A stretch of DNA of 64,000 bases from Zhouia spongiae (GCF_022760175.1 NZ_CP094326.1:2344804-2408803); one strand, 5' to 3'. Positions 26,179 to 35,062 are shown, counted from the stretch's first letter. A program made the numbers and translations. The notes: generated by a model from the letters alone, not told the origin.

Positions 26179-28071
26179 ATGAGAAAAAGAATTTTTTTAG
26201 TGCTGTTACTAACAGCATTGTGGTCTTGCGATGAATATCTGGATTTGATTCCTGATAATGTTGCTACATTAGATGATGCATTTGCATTACGAGATACAGC
26301 TGAAGGGTATTTGTTCACGTGTTATTCATGGATACCTAGGCAGGGAAGTGTGTTTAATAATCCGGGAATGCTGTCCGGAGGTGAATTATGGGGAGTGCCC
26401 AGCAATAGCGCTACCGGCCTTTCCCTGGCGAAAGGTTTTCAAAATATAGTTAACCCTTTATTTAATTATTGGGAAGGTGGCAATAATGCCGGCGACCTAT
26501 ACGGAGGTATTCGCGATTGTAATATTTTTTTGGAAAATGTACATAAAGTTCCAGATATAGAAGAAAGCGAACGAAGCAGATGGATTGCTGAAGTTAAGTT
26601 CTTAAAGGCTTTTTACCATTATTGGTTAATGAGGTCTTATGGCCCTATTCCGGTAATCCGTGAAAGTTTGCCGATAGATGTTAGTCCGGACGATGCAAAA
26701 GTACCTCGAGAACCTGTTGAGGATGTGGTAAACTATATAGTGGAATTGCTGGATGAAGCTATAGGAAGTCTACCTGAAGTAATAGAGAATCCGGTTAATG
26801 AGGCAGGAAGGATTACTAAGCCGATAGCAGCAATGTTGAAAGCCCAGGTATTAACTTTGGGAGCAAGTCCTTTATTTAATGGAAATACCGATTATGCTTC
26901 CATGTTGAATAATGAAGGTACACCACTAATAAGCCAGACCTATAGTGAAGACAAATGGAAACTTGCAGCCCAGGCCTGTAAAGAAGCCATAGAAGTAGCA
27001 CATTCGGCAGGCCATTCTTTATATCAATTCGATCCTAATTCCGTGCCGTCTTCACAAGCCATTCTTTCCGATACTACAATTACACAAATGAATATTAGGA
27101 ATAGTATAACGGAGCGATGGAATAGTGAAATTATTTGGTCGAATGCTTCAAGTGTTCTTGACCAGTCGGTAGTAACGCCTCGTACATGGAATCCTTCAAG
27201 AAGCCATGCCGGAATGGAGGGGGCTTATGCGCCACCATTGGCAATTGCTGAAATGTTCTATTCGGATAATGGTGTTCCCATTGAAGAAGATATAGAGTAT
27301 GATTATCAAAACAGGTATGATTTAAAAACAGCTGGAGAAGATGATAAGTACAATATTAAGAAAGGATACACTACTGCTGCATTACATTTCAATAGAGAAA
27401 ACAGGTTTTATGCGACTTTAGGCTTCGACGGCGGAATATGGTATGGGCAGGGACGATACGAAGACGATGCCAGCAATCTATTTTACATACAGGGAAAACT
27501 CGGACAGGCTGCCGGAGTGTTGGTAATAACCGATTATTCCGCTACCGGGTACTGGCCTAAGAAGCTTATTAATTATCAGAATGTTATTGAAACTAATTCC
27601 TATACTCAAAATTGGTACCCTTGGCCTATGATGCGATTAGCAGACTTATATTTATTATACGCCGAAGCTGAAAATGAAGCTAACGGGCCTACAACAGAAG
27701 CTTATGAATATATAAATAGAGTAAGGAATAGGGCCGGATTGACCTCAGTACAGGAATCCTGGTCCAATTATTCCAGTAGCCCTAACAAATACACTACAAA
27801 AGAAGGATTAAGGGAAATCATTCACAAGGAAAGAATGATCGAGTTGGCATTGGAAGGGAATAGGTATTGGGATGTAAAAAGATGGAAAACAGCTCATGTC
27901 GAATTAAATAAAGCGATACAAGGATGGGATGTTTTTCAGGAAAGTGAAGAAGGCTATTATAGAGTGCAAAATGTATTTAATCCTGTTTTTAGGCAGCGAG
28001 ATTATTTATGGCCTCTTAGCGAAGATGTTTTAATCCGTAATAATCAATTGATTCAAAATACAGGTTGGTAA
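26179..28071 (+). CDS. susD: SusD-like surface glycan-binding lipoprotein 2
   Basis: The ATG at 26179 gives a lipoprotein signal with lipobox LWSC (Cys17); an in-frame ATG at 26146 lies within susC. The 630-residue protein is longer than SusD 1. It has KFLKAFYHYWLMRSYGPIPV, LADLYLLYAEAENEA and the conserved C-terminal region HKERMIELALEGNRYWDVKR, all RagB/SusD features, and ends in NTGW. It partners SusC 2. Confidence 0.94.
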   Translation: MRKRIFLVLLLTALWSCDEYLDLIPDNVATLDDAFALRDTAEGYLFTCYSWIPRQGSVFNNPGMLSGGELWGVPSNSATGLSLAKGFQNIVNPLFNYWEGGNNAGDLYGGIRDCNIFLENVHKVPDIEESERSRWIAEVKFLKAFYHYWLMRSYGPIPVIRESLPIDVSPDDAKVPREPVEDVVNYIVELLDEAIGSLPEVIENPVNEAGRITKPIAAMLKAQVLTLGASPLFNGNTDYASMLNNEGTPLISQTYSEDKWKLAAQACKEAIEVAHSAGHSLYQFDPNSVPSSQAILSDTTITQMNIRNSITERWNSEIIWSNASSVLDQSVVTPRTWNPSRSHAGMEGAYAPPLAIAEMFYSDNGVPIEEDIEYDYQNRYDLKTAGEDDKYNIKKGYTTAALHFNRENRFYATLGFDGGIWYGQGRYEDDASNLFYIQGKLGQAAGVLVITDYSATGYWPKKLINYQNVIETNSYTQNWYPWPMMRLADLYLLYAEAENEANGPTTEAYEYINRVRNRAGLTSVQESWSNYSSSPNKYTTKEGLREIIHKERMIELALEGNRYWDVKRWKTAHVELNKAIQGWDVFQESEEGYYRVQNVFNPVFRQRDYLWPLSEDVLIRNNQLIQNTGW

Positions 28072-28087
28072 TATAAATTTGAGGAAA

Positions 28088-29311
28088 ATGAAAAGAAAAG
28101 TATTTTTTAAAAAACAGATTTTCGTAGTGATGATGGGTATTGTCGCGACTGTTTGCATTATTTCTTGTGATGAAGAAATAGTTAATGAACCTCCTGTAAC
28201 CGGAAAAGAGCCTCAACCCGTAACTAATGTGAATTTTACGGCTAAACCCGGAGGAGTGATACTGAATTACAATATTCAGGATGATGCAACAGACTATGTA
28301 TTGGCAGAATATGAGATTAGATCAGGAGTAATACGACAAGAAAAAGTGTCTAAATATAAGAATACAATGTCCTTGCAGGGTTTTGCTTCTGAAGGAATCC
28401 ACAAGGTTACATTATATTCGGTTAATATTTCAGAAAAAAGGTCGGAACCTACCACTATAGATGTTGAGGTTATGGAGCCTCCTTATGTTACGGCTTTCGA
28501 AACATTAAACATTAAAGAAGACTTTGGAGGATTAAACGTATCGTTGTCAAACCAGGCTAAAGAAGTGTTGTCCATAGAAATTTTGACTACGGATGAAAAC
28601 GGTGAACAGTATTCCCGTATAGTTCATAACACATCACAACAAGTAGTTAATTTTTCTGAGAGAGGATTTGAGCCTGAAGAACGAAAATTTTGGGTTACAA
28701 TGAGAGATAATTATGGAAACACTACAGATACGGTTGCTGTAAAATTAACTCCATTGTTCGAAAAATTACTGGATCGTACCTTAATGGGAGAACATGTTTT
28801 ACCTTCAGATTACGGATACGATCATGCCTGGCATACCTGGAGCGGCATATCTCCGCGGGCACCTCGCTTTTTATTCGATGGCGTAAGTACCCATACAGAC
28901 AATGTTCTTCACAGTATTCCGGGGAGCGGCATACCGATGCATTTTACTATAGACCTGGGAGTTACCTCGGCACTAAGCCGGTTCAGGATTTGGCAAAGAA
29001 ATAGATCTGTAGAATATTATGCAGGAGGAAATCCAAGAGCGTTTGAATTGTGGGGAAGTGCCAATCCGGATCCTGACGGGTCTTGGGATAGTTGGACTAA
29101 AATAGGCACCTATACCATAGAGAAACCTTCAGGAGCTCCATTAGGTACCAATACTTCGGAAGATCTTGAAGTGCTAAGGGCAGGACATGAGTTCAATGTG
29201 CCGATAGAAGTTGGACCTGTCCGTTACATCAGGTTTAAGACTTTGGAAACATGGGGGAAAATAGAACATGTATCTTTTGCTGAGCTAGCCTTCTGGGGGT
29301 CTGAAGAATAG
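28088..29311 (+). CDS. DUF4959/DUF5126/DUF5000 surface lipoprotein
   Basis: The ATG at 28088 follows a GAGGA-like site and is preferred over a TTG at 28079. The 407-residue lipoprotein (lipobox IISC) has two Ig-like modules (about 40-215), fitting DUF4959 and DUF5126, then a discoidin-like DUF5000 module (about 225-405) with LFDGVSTHTDNVLHS and VRYIRFKTLETWG. Such proteins are surface glycan-binding proteins encoded after susD. It follows susD 2 in the same operon. Confidence 0.85.
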   Translation: MKRKVFFKKQIFVVMMGIVATVCIISCDEEIVNEPPVTGKEPQPVTNVNFTAKPGGVILNYNIQDDATDYVLAEYEIRSGVIRQEKVSKYKNTMSLQGFASEGIHKVTLYSVNISEKRSEPTTIDVEVMEPPYVTAFETLNIKEDFGGLNVSLSNQAKEVLSIEILTTDENGEQYSRIVHNTSQQVVNFSERGFEPEERKFWVTMRDNYGNTTDTVAVKLTPLFEKLLDRTLMGEHVLPSDYGYDHAWHTWSGISPRAPRFLFDGVSTHTDNVLHSIPGSGIPMHFTIDLGVTSALSRFRIWQRNRSVEYYAGGNPRAFELWGSANPDPDGSWDSWTKIGTYTIEKPSGAPLGTNTSEDLEVLRAGHEFNVPIEVGPVRYIRFKTLETWGKIEHVSFAELAFWGSEE

Positions 29312-29335
29312 TGTTAACCTTTATCAAATTAAGAA

Positions 29336-30448
29336 ATGAAAAATATTAGAAAAGTCAATAAATTAATATGGGTCATGACCGTGCTGTTTATTTTGGGATT
29401 GGCCGGTTGTTCTGACGATAAGCCATATTCAGATTATTTTACATACTCACCAATAGAATATATAGGTAAAGTTGACTCGGTTTCATACCTGTCGGGAGTC
29501 AATAAAGTCAGGTTGACATGGAAAGTTTCTACGGACCCGTCGGTTAAGTCATTGGAAATAAGCTGGCTGGAAGATGGTGGCGACAAAGAAATGAGTGTAG
29601 ACGTCGATGAAAACCAGATAGGAGAATATATGAATGTAGAAATAACAGACCTTTCAGCAGGGTCTTATACGTTCTTTCTTGTATCTAGCGATGGTAAAGG
29701 GAACAGCTCGGTTCCCGTTGAGTTGTTTGCTTCTGTTTTAGACCCTAGTTATCTGGATTTGATCCAGCCTGTTTTAGCTTCCGGTGAATATGTCGATAAT
29801 TCGCTGATCATAACTTTGAGCAATGAAGAGGAAGGTTATATAGGTTCGGAAGTGTTTTATACGAATACCAATAATGAAGAAGTAAGTGTTCTTGTAGACG
29901 AGGAAAATGCCGAGTTTATAATAGAAGATTATAAATTAGGTACTGGGGTAACCTATTTGTCCAACTTTAACGATCCTGAAGTATTAGGTACATTATCGTC
30001 AAAAGAAACCAACTTGCAGGTAAGGCTCGAGTTTTCCAAAGAAGAATGGATAGCTTCTGCAGATTATGATGAACCGTCTAACCGTGGATCGTGGAATGTT
30101 ATAGATGCAAATCCTTCTACAGTATGGCATATGAGTAAGTTAATGCAATATCCGCACCCTTTGGATATTGATATGGGAACAGTCCAAACTGTTAGCGGAT
30201 TGACCTTTTTACAAAGACAAGACAATATCAATTACGGGCTCGTTAAGTTGGTCGAAATTCAAACAGGTAGCGATGATGTTAATTGGATTTCACAAAAGGA
30301 AGTGGAACTACCATTTACGCAAGATCCGATTTCTATACCATTGGAAGCTTCTGTTGAAGCCAGATATTTGCGAATCATATTTAAATCAGATTATAAGGGA
30401 GGGGATTTTACCGCAATATCAGAAGTGGGAGCATATGCTATATATTGA
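29336..30448 (+). CDS. DUF4998 and F5/8 type C (discoidin) domain lipoprotein
   Basis: This 370-residue lipoprotein (lipobox LAGC, Cys25) has an N-terminal DUF4998 fibronectin-like part (IGKVDSVSYLSGVNKVRLTW) and a C-terminal discoidin-like domain with NVIDANPSTVWHM and ARYLRIIFKSDYKGGDFTAI. It is likely a second surface glycan-binding protein of the SusC 2/SusD 2 system. The operon ends in a terminator at about 30531-30568. Confidence 0.82.
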   Translation: MKNIRKVNKLIWVMTVLFILGLAGCSDDKPYSDYFTYSPIEYIGKVDSVSYLSGVNKVRLTWKVSTDPSVKSLEISWLEDGGDKEMSVDVDENQIGEYMNVEITDLSAGSYTFFLVSSDGKGNSSVPVELFASVLDPSYLDLIQPVLASGEYVDNSLIITLSNEEEGYIGSEVFYTNTNNEEVSVLVDEENAEFIIEDYKLGTGVTYLSNFNDPEVLGTLSSKETNLQVRLEFSKEEWIASADYDEPSNRGSWNVIDANPSTVWHMSKLMQYPHPLDIDMGTVQTVSGLTFLQRQDNINYGLVKLVEIQTGSDDVNWISQKEVELPFTQDPISIPLEASVEARYLRIIFKSDYKGGDFTAISEVGAYAIY

Positions 30449-30505
30449 TAAAGCTGGAGATATCCCTATTTAAAATTTTAACTTGATCTTATTTTTTGTA
30501 AGTTA

Positions 30506-30568
30506 TTTAAGTTAATTTGGTTGTTACGAGATGGCAGGCCTTAAAATTTTGGGTCTGCCATTTTTATT
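30506..30568 (+). terminator. Terminator of susCD 2 operon with a conserved upstream motif
   Basis: The hairpin pairs ATGGCAGGCC (30531-30540) with GGTCTGCCAT, allowing a G-T pair, followed by TTTTTATTT. Just before it lies TTTAAGTTAATTTGGTTG (30506-30523), 16 of 18 bases identical to the motif ahead of the hairpin at 3523-3549. It could release a 3'-UTR-derived small RNA. Confidence 0.65.
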
Positions 30569-30637
30569 TCAGATTATTATAATGAAATTTGCTTTTATCT
30601 CCTTAAGAGGAGTATTAAGTAACCAATTCCTAAAATA

Positions 30638-32233
30638 ATGACACAAAAACCGACAATACTATTCACCCTTGCTTTTATCAGCCTTTTTTCTATTCAATGT
30701 AAGAATAACGATAAAAAGGGTAAGATTCCAGAAGAAACCGGAGTAGAAAGCCCCAATATATTATTTATCCTTTCCGACGACCACACATCAAAGGCATGGG
30801 GGATCTATGGAGGACAGCTGCAAGACTATGTGAAGAATGATAACATTAAACGATTAGCCAATGAAGGTGTTGTACTGGACAATGCTTTTTGTACCAACTC
30901 CATTTGCTCTCCGAGCAGAGCCAGCATATTAACAGGGCAGTATAGCCATTTAAATCAGGTATATACGCTAAGGGAACCTTTGCCTGCCGGGCATCCGAAT
31001 ATAGCGAGATCCTTGGGAGAGAACGGATATCAGACAGCGATAATCGGAAAGTGGCACTTAGACAAACAACCTGAGGGTTTTGATTATTTTAATGTATTGC
31101 CGGGCCAGGGTCGTTATTGGAATCCCATTCTGAAAACCAGGGAGACCTGGACGGACGGGGCTGACGGAAGCAAGGGAAAGGTATATAAAGGTTTTTCTAC
31201 TGATGTGATAACCGATTTAACAGTCGAACACCTCAAAAAAAGAGATACATCAAAACCTTTCTTTATGATATGCAGTTTTAAAGCTACACATGAGCCGTTC
31301 GATTATCCTAAAAGATATGATAGCCTCTATGCCGATATAGATATCCCGGAACCCGAATCATTATACGATTTTGGAAAAGGGCAAGGAGGAAGAACCTTTG
31401 TCGGACAAAAATTAGAAAACCTGGCAAAAAGATGGAAGCAGGCTACCGATGACCCGGAAAACTTTTGGACATCATATCCCGGACTTCCTTATCCGCTGGA
31501 TGGATTCGATAGTATGCAGCTAAGAAGCAAGATTTATCAAAAGCTGGTTAAAGACTTTATGCGAAGTGGGGCAGCCATAGACGATAATATTGGAAAACTT
31601 TTAGATTATCTGAAAGCAGAAGGGATCGAAAATAATACTATTGTGGTTTACACCGCCGATCAGGGATATTTTCTCGGAGAACACGGATTTTTTGATAAGC
31701 GTTTAATTTATGAGGAATCGTTACGAATGCCTTTTGTTATCAGGTTTCCCAAAGAACTAAAGGGAGGCAAACGTATTGATGATATTATTTTAAATATTGA
31801 TTTTGCAGCTCTTCTGGCCGATTATGCAGGTATCAAAAAACCTGATTACATACAAGGAGAAAGTTTCAGAGAGAATTTAAAAGGAAATACACCTGAAAAT
31901 TGGAGAGAGGAGATGTATTACAGGTACTGGTTGCACCATCCCGACCGTCCGTCCCATTTTGGTATCAGGAACGAGAGGTATAAATTGGCATTCTTTTATG
32001 GGCAGGGACTAGGGATGTACGGTTCTGAAGAGGATAAACCAACTGAGCCGGTTTGGGAGTTTTACGATTTGGAAAAAGACCCTAAAGAGTTGTATAACTT
32101 AATCAATGATCCGCAGTATGCCGATATTATTACCGAAATGAAAACCGAACTGATTAAACTGAGGGAGCAATATAAAGATGAGGATGCAGACAAGCCCGTT
32201 ATGGAAAGAATAATGAAAGACAACTGGCAGTGA
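30638..32233 (+). CDS. S1-family sulfatase 4 (lipoprotein)
   Basis: This 531-residue lipoprotein (lipobox SIQC, Cys21) has Asp47-Asp48 (ILSDDHTSKAWG) and formylglycine motif CSPSR (Cys90). The active-site region continues with YTADQGYFLGEHGFFDKRLIYEES. It is a paralogue of sulfatase 3 by layout and motifs. The second residue after Cys is Ser rather than Gly, so substrate preference may differ. It is bounded by terminators and may be transcribed alone or by read-through. Confidence 0.92.
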   Translation: MTQKPTILFTLAFISLFSIQCKNNDKKGKIPEETGVESPNILFILSDDHTSKAWGIYGGQLQDYVKNDNIKRLANEGVVLDNAFCTNSICSPSRASILTGQYSHLNQVYTLREPLPAGHPNIARSLGENGYQTAIIGKWHLDKQPEGFDYFNVLPGQGRYWNPILKTRETWTDGADGSKGKVYKGFSTDVITDLTVEHLKKRDTSKPFFMICSFKATHEPFDYPKRYDSLYADIDIPEPESLYDFGKGQGGRTFVGQKLENLAKRWKQATDDPENFWTSYPGLPYPLDGFDSMQLRSKIYQKLVKDFMRSGAAIDDNIGKLLDYLKAEGIENNTIVVYTADQGYFLGEHGFFDKRLIYEESLRMPFVIRFPKELKGGKRIDDIILNIDFAALLADYAGIKKPDYIQGESFRENLKGNTPENWREEMYYRYWLHHPDRPSHFGIRNERYKLAFFYGQGLGMYGSEEDKPTEPVWEFYDLEKDPKELYNLINDPQYADIITEMKTELIKLREQYKDEDADKPVMERIMKDNWQ

Positions 32234-32245
32234 TTAAAATGATTT

Positions 32246-32280
32246 GACTTTAAACTTATGTTAAAGTTTAAAGTCTTGTT
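32246..32280 (+). terminator. Hairpin after sulfatase 4
   Basis: GACTTTAAACTT (32246-32257) pairs with AAGTTTAAAGTC (32264-32275) around ATGTTA, then TTGTT. It is AU-rich with a weak T-run, so termination is probable but not certain. Confidence 0.55.
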
Positions 32281-32332
32281 AGGTATTATGGTAAAACTCA
32301 ATACATTTATCAAATAATCTAATACGGAAATA

Positions 32333-32779
32333 ATGAAGAAATTAGTTGTTGTTTTATTTTTATTTGCAGCTGCAGTAACAAAAGCTCAGATATTAGAGCC
32401 GGTTAAATGGTCAACCTCTGTGGAGAAGATCAGTAAAACAGAAGCTTATTTAGTAGCTACAGCTACAATAGATGAGGGATGGCATTTGTATTCGCAGGAT
32501 GTTCCGGAAGGAGGACCTGTAGCTACAACATTTACTTATGACGACTCATCTAAAAAATTTAAGCTGGTAGATAAAACCGAGGAGGGCAAAGGGCATGTGG
32601 TAAATGATAAGATTTTTGAAATGAAGATCAAGTACTTTGATGGCAAGGCAGTATTCAAGCAAAAGATCAAGCTTGCACCAAATCAAAAATTAACGATCAA
32701 TGGCTCTGTAGAGTTTATGGTTTGTGACGATGGCAGATGTTTACCGCCTACAACCGAAGATCTTAAATTTGAATTATAA
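32333..32779 (+). CDS. Secreted protein with a stand-alone DsbD N-terminal (DsbD-alpha-like) domain
   Basis: This 148-residue protein has a signal peptide ending TKAQ (about 19) and a single immunoglobulin-like domain. The segment DEGWHLYSQDVPEGGPVATTF and the Cys pair in VCDDGRCLPP (Cys131, Cys136) match the redox-active pair of the DsbD N-terminal domain. The membrane and thioredoxin parts of DsbD are absent. It could pass electrons to periplasmic disulfides. Its place between sulfatase 4 and the lyase operon is odd, and the link to glycan use is unproved. Confidence 0.8.
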   Translation: MKKLVVVLFLFAAAVTKAQILEPVKWSTSVEKISKTEAYLVATATIDEGWHLYSQDVPEGGPVATTFTYDDSSKKFKLVDKTEEGKGHVVNDKIFEMKIKYFDGKAVFKQKIKLAPNQKLTINGSVEFMVCDDGRCLPPTTEDLKFEL

Positions 32780-32800
32780 CTGATAAGATCAAATAAAATC

Positions 32801-32828
32801 AACCCTGAATTCTTTCAGGGTTTTTTTA
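32801..32828 (+). terminator. Intrinsic terminator before the lyase operon
   Basis: ACCCTGAA (32802-32809) pairs with TTCAGGGT (32814-32821) followed by a seven-T run, just upstream of operator site 6. Confidence 0.85.
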
Positions 32829-32843
32829 TGGTTAAAATAAAAA

Positions 32844-32857
32844 TACAATCGTTTGTA
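32844..32857. promoter_or_regulatory. LacI-type operator, site 6 (lyase operon)
   Basis: TACAATCGTTTGTA, identical to site 4. It lies 67 bases before the lyase ATG. Its last TA starts a near-consensus -7 box TATTTTTT (32856-32863). Confidence 0.87.
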
Positions 32858-32910
32858 TTTTTTAAATAATAATAGTATTATTGATAAAAATTAAACATTA
32901 GAACCAACCA

Positions 32911-35061
32911 ATGAAAAAATATGTAGTTATATTACTGCTGGCATTATTCTTATCTTTAACATCATTTGCCCAAAAAAAGGAAAATATCTTTGATAAACTT
33001 GATTTAAACAGGCCGGAACTGATCAGTGTAAAGGAGTTGTATGATCAAGGAGACATAGATGGAGCGAAAAAAGCACTGCTCGGTTATTACAGGAAAAAAG
33101 AAAATTTATATCTAAGAATCTCAGAAAAGGATGTAGCTTATATCAAAAGTGCATTTAAAGATGAGGTTGAAACTTCTGTTCGGGTAGCCGATGAGGTGAG
33201 AAATAAATATTTTCTTTTCAGGTATGAATGGGATATGGAAAAAACCACAGTTCCGTACGAGTTTAAAGGAGAAATAGACTGGCAGGCAAATCCTTTTGGT
33301 GATCCCGAATGGACGTTTATGTTAAGTCGCCATCGGTTCTGGCTGGATCTTGGTAAATCTTATATGCTCACCGGAAAGGAAAAATATGCAAAAGAATTTA
33401 TAGATCAAGCTAAGCATTGGATTGATAATAACACCATAACGGATAAAACAAAATGGACTACATGGAGACGAATAGAGGCAGGTATCCGTATGGAAAACTG
33501 GATCAAGAGTTTTGAGTACATGAAAAACTCAAAATACGTTACCCCGGAGTTTCTTGAAAAGTTCTTACTCAGTATTGCAGCACACGCAGATTACCTGGAT
33601 TCACAATTTAATGGACATTCGCGCACTAGCAACTGGGGTGTTATTGAATTTAGCGGATTGTTTAGTGCAGCTGTTTTTTTGTCTGAATTCAAGAACGGGA
33701 AAAAATGGCAGGAGAGTGCCGCTGATAAACTTCATGAGTGTATACAAAACCAGATATTGGAAGACGGAACCCAATGGGAACAATCGCCGATGTATCACAA
33801 TGAAGTAATGCATTGTTTTATGAATACAGTCCTCTTGGCAAAGCGGGCAAATATTAAATTAACCGACAGGCTTATAAACAGGACAAAACAAATGGCCTAT
33901 GCCAACCTCGATTGGCAAAAGCCTAATTATAACGAGCCTTTGCTGGGTGATAGTGATGATAACGATTTAAGAGATATGCTTACCACCGCAGCTGTTTTAT
34001 ATAACGACCGGACATTGAAGTCCAGGGCTTATGATGAATTGAATTACGAAAACTATTTCTTGTTCGGGAACGAAACGAATACCACCTACAAAGCTCTAGG
34101 AGAAAAATTACCGGAATTCTTGTCAGCTTACCAGTCTAATGCAGGCGATCTTTATTCGAGATCTTCTTGGGGCGAAGATGCATTTTACAGTAGCTTTCAC
34201 ATGAGAAGAATTGGTGGAGGGCATTCACACGATAATTTGTTACATTTTACCTTATTTGCCTATGGACAGGATTACTTGGTCGATACCGGTCGGTATACTT
34301 ATATGTATAACAAGTGGAGACAATATTTTAAAGAGAATACTGCTCACAACACTTTGGGAGTAGATAACTTAACAAACTCAATATATAACGGTTCGTGGAG
34401 TAATAAATTCGAAGCAAAATCTGAAGGCCCTTATGCAATAATGGAAGATAGCTTTGATTATGCCGAGGCAATTAACAAAGCCTACCTTCGTCTGGAAGAC
34501 CCTGTTTTAATGAAGCGCCGGATGTTGTATCTGAAACCAGATGTCTGGTTGCTGGTAGACAGTTTCGAAGCAGAAAAGGACCATGTGTATTCTCAATACT
34601 TCAATTTTGCCGATAAGAAAGTAAAAATAGAAGAAGGAAGTCTTATTACAACCCATGATGAAAACAACCTCAGAATTCAGCCCTTAAAAGAAGTTGAAGC
34701 TCAATTGACGGATGCATGGTACTCCCCGGATTATAATTATAAAGAAGAAATAACAAGAGCAGAGTTATCGAAAAAAGCGAGTGGGTTTAATTCTTTCATA
34801 ACTTTATTGTATTTCCCTGAACATAATAATGTTGAATATGAAAAGATTCCGGTTTTTAACAGGGGAGGAAAAGAGCTCGCAGAGAACCAGGCAGAGGCGG
34901 TTCGGTTAAAAATAGACGAAAGAGAATATATACTGGTAGTATCACATGATATTTCAACATCTTTGGTCCCTCATAAATTAGTAGATAATGTAGTGGTAAT
35001 GGGAGAAGTGGTGCTGATAGAAAGAAACAACGGAATTCAGAAAATAAAAGTCCTTAAGTAA
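32911..35061 (+). CDS. Heparinase II/III-type polysaccharide lyase
   Basis: This 716-residue secreted enzyme has a signal peptide ending SFAQ (about 21), an N-terminal (alpha/alpha) toroid (to about 395) and a C-terminal heparinase II/III-like beta-sandwich (from about 405). Likely active-site residues are Asn241 (TSNWG), Tyr295/His296 (SPMYHNEV), and His438/His440 in GGGHSHDN; DTGRYTY is also typical. It cleaves uronic acid glycosides by beta-elimination, giving the unsaturated ends for GH88. PL12, PL33 and related families are possible; the subfamily is unresolved. It heads the operon that ends with the DUF2264 gene. Confidence 0.88.
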   Translation: MKKYVVILLLALFLSLTSFAQKKENIFDKLDLNRPELISVKELYDQGDIDGAKKALLGYYRKKENLYLRISEKDVAYIKSAFKDEVETSVRVADEVRNKYFLFRYEWDMEKTTVPYEFKGEIDWQANPFGDPEWTFMLSRHRFWLDLGKSYMLTGKEKYAKEFIDQAKHWIDNNTITDKTKWTTWRRIEAGIRMENWIKSFEYMKNSKYVTPEFLEKFLLSIAAHADYLDSQFNGHSRTSNWGVIEFSGLFSAAVFLSEFKNGKKWQESAADKLHECIQNQILEDGTQWEQSPMYHNEVMHCFMNTVLLAKRANIKLTDRLINRTKQMAYANLDWQKPNYNEPLLGDSDDNDLRDMLTTAAVLYNDRTLKSRAYDELNYENYFLFGNETNTTYKALGEKLPEFLSAYQSNAGDLYSRSSWGEDAFYSSFHMRRIGGGHSHDNLLHFTLFAYGQDYLVDTGRYTYMYNKWRQYFKENTAHNTLGVDNLTNSIYNGSWSNKFEAKSEGPYAIMEDSFDYAEAINKAYLRLEDPVLMKRRMLYLKPDVWLLVDSFEAEKDHVYSQYFNFADKKVKIEEGSLITTHDENNLRIQPLKEVEAQLTDAWYSPDYNYKEEITRAELSKKASGFNSFITLLYFPEHNNVEYEKIPVFNRGGKELAENQAEAVRLKIDEREYILVVSHDISTSLVPHKLVDNVVVMGEVVLIERNNGIQKIKVLK

Positions 35062-35062
35062 A

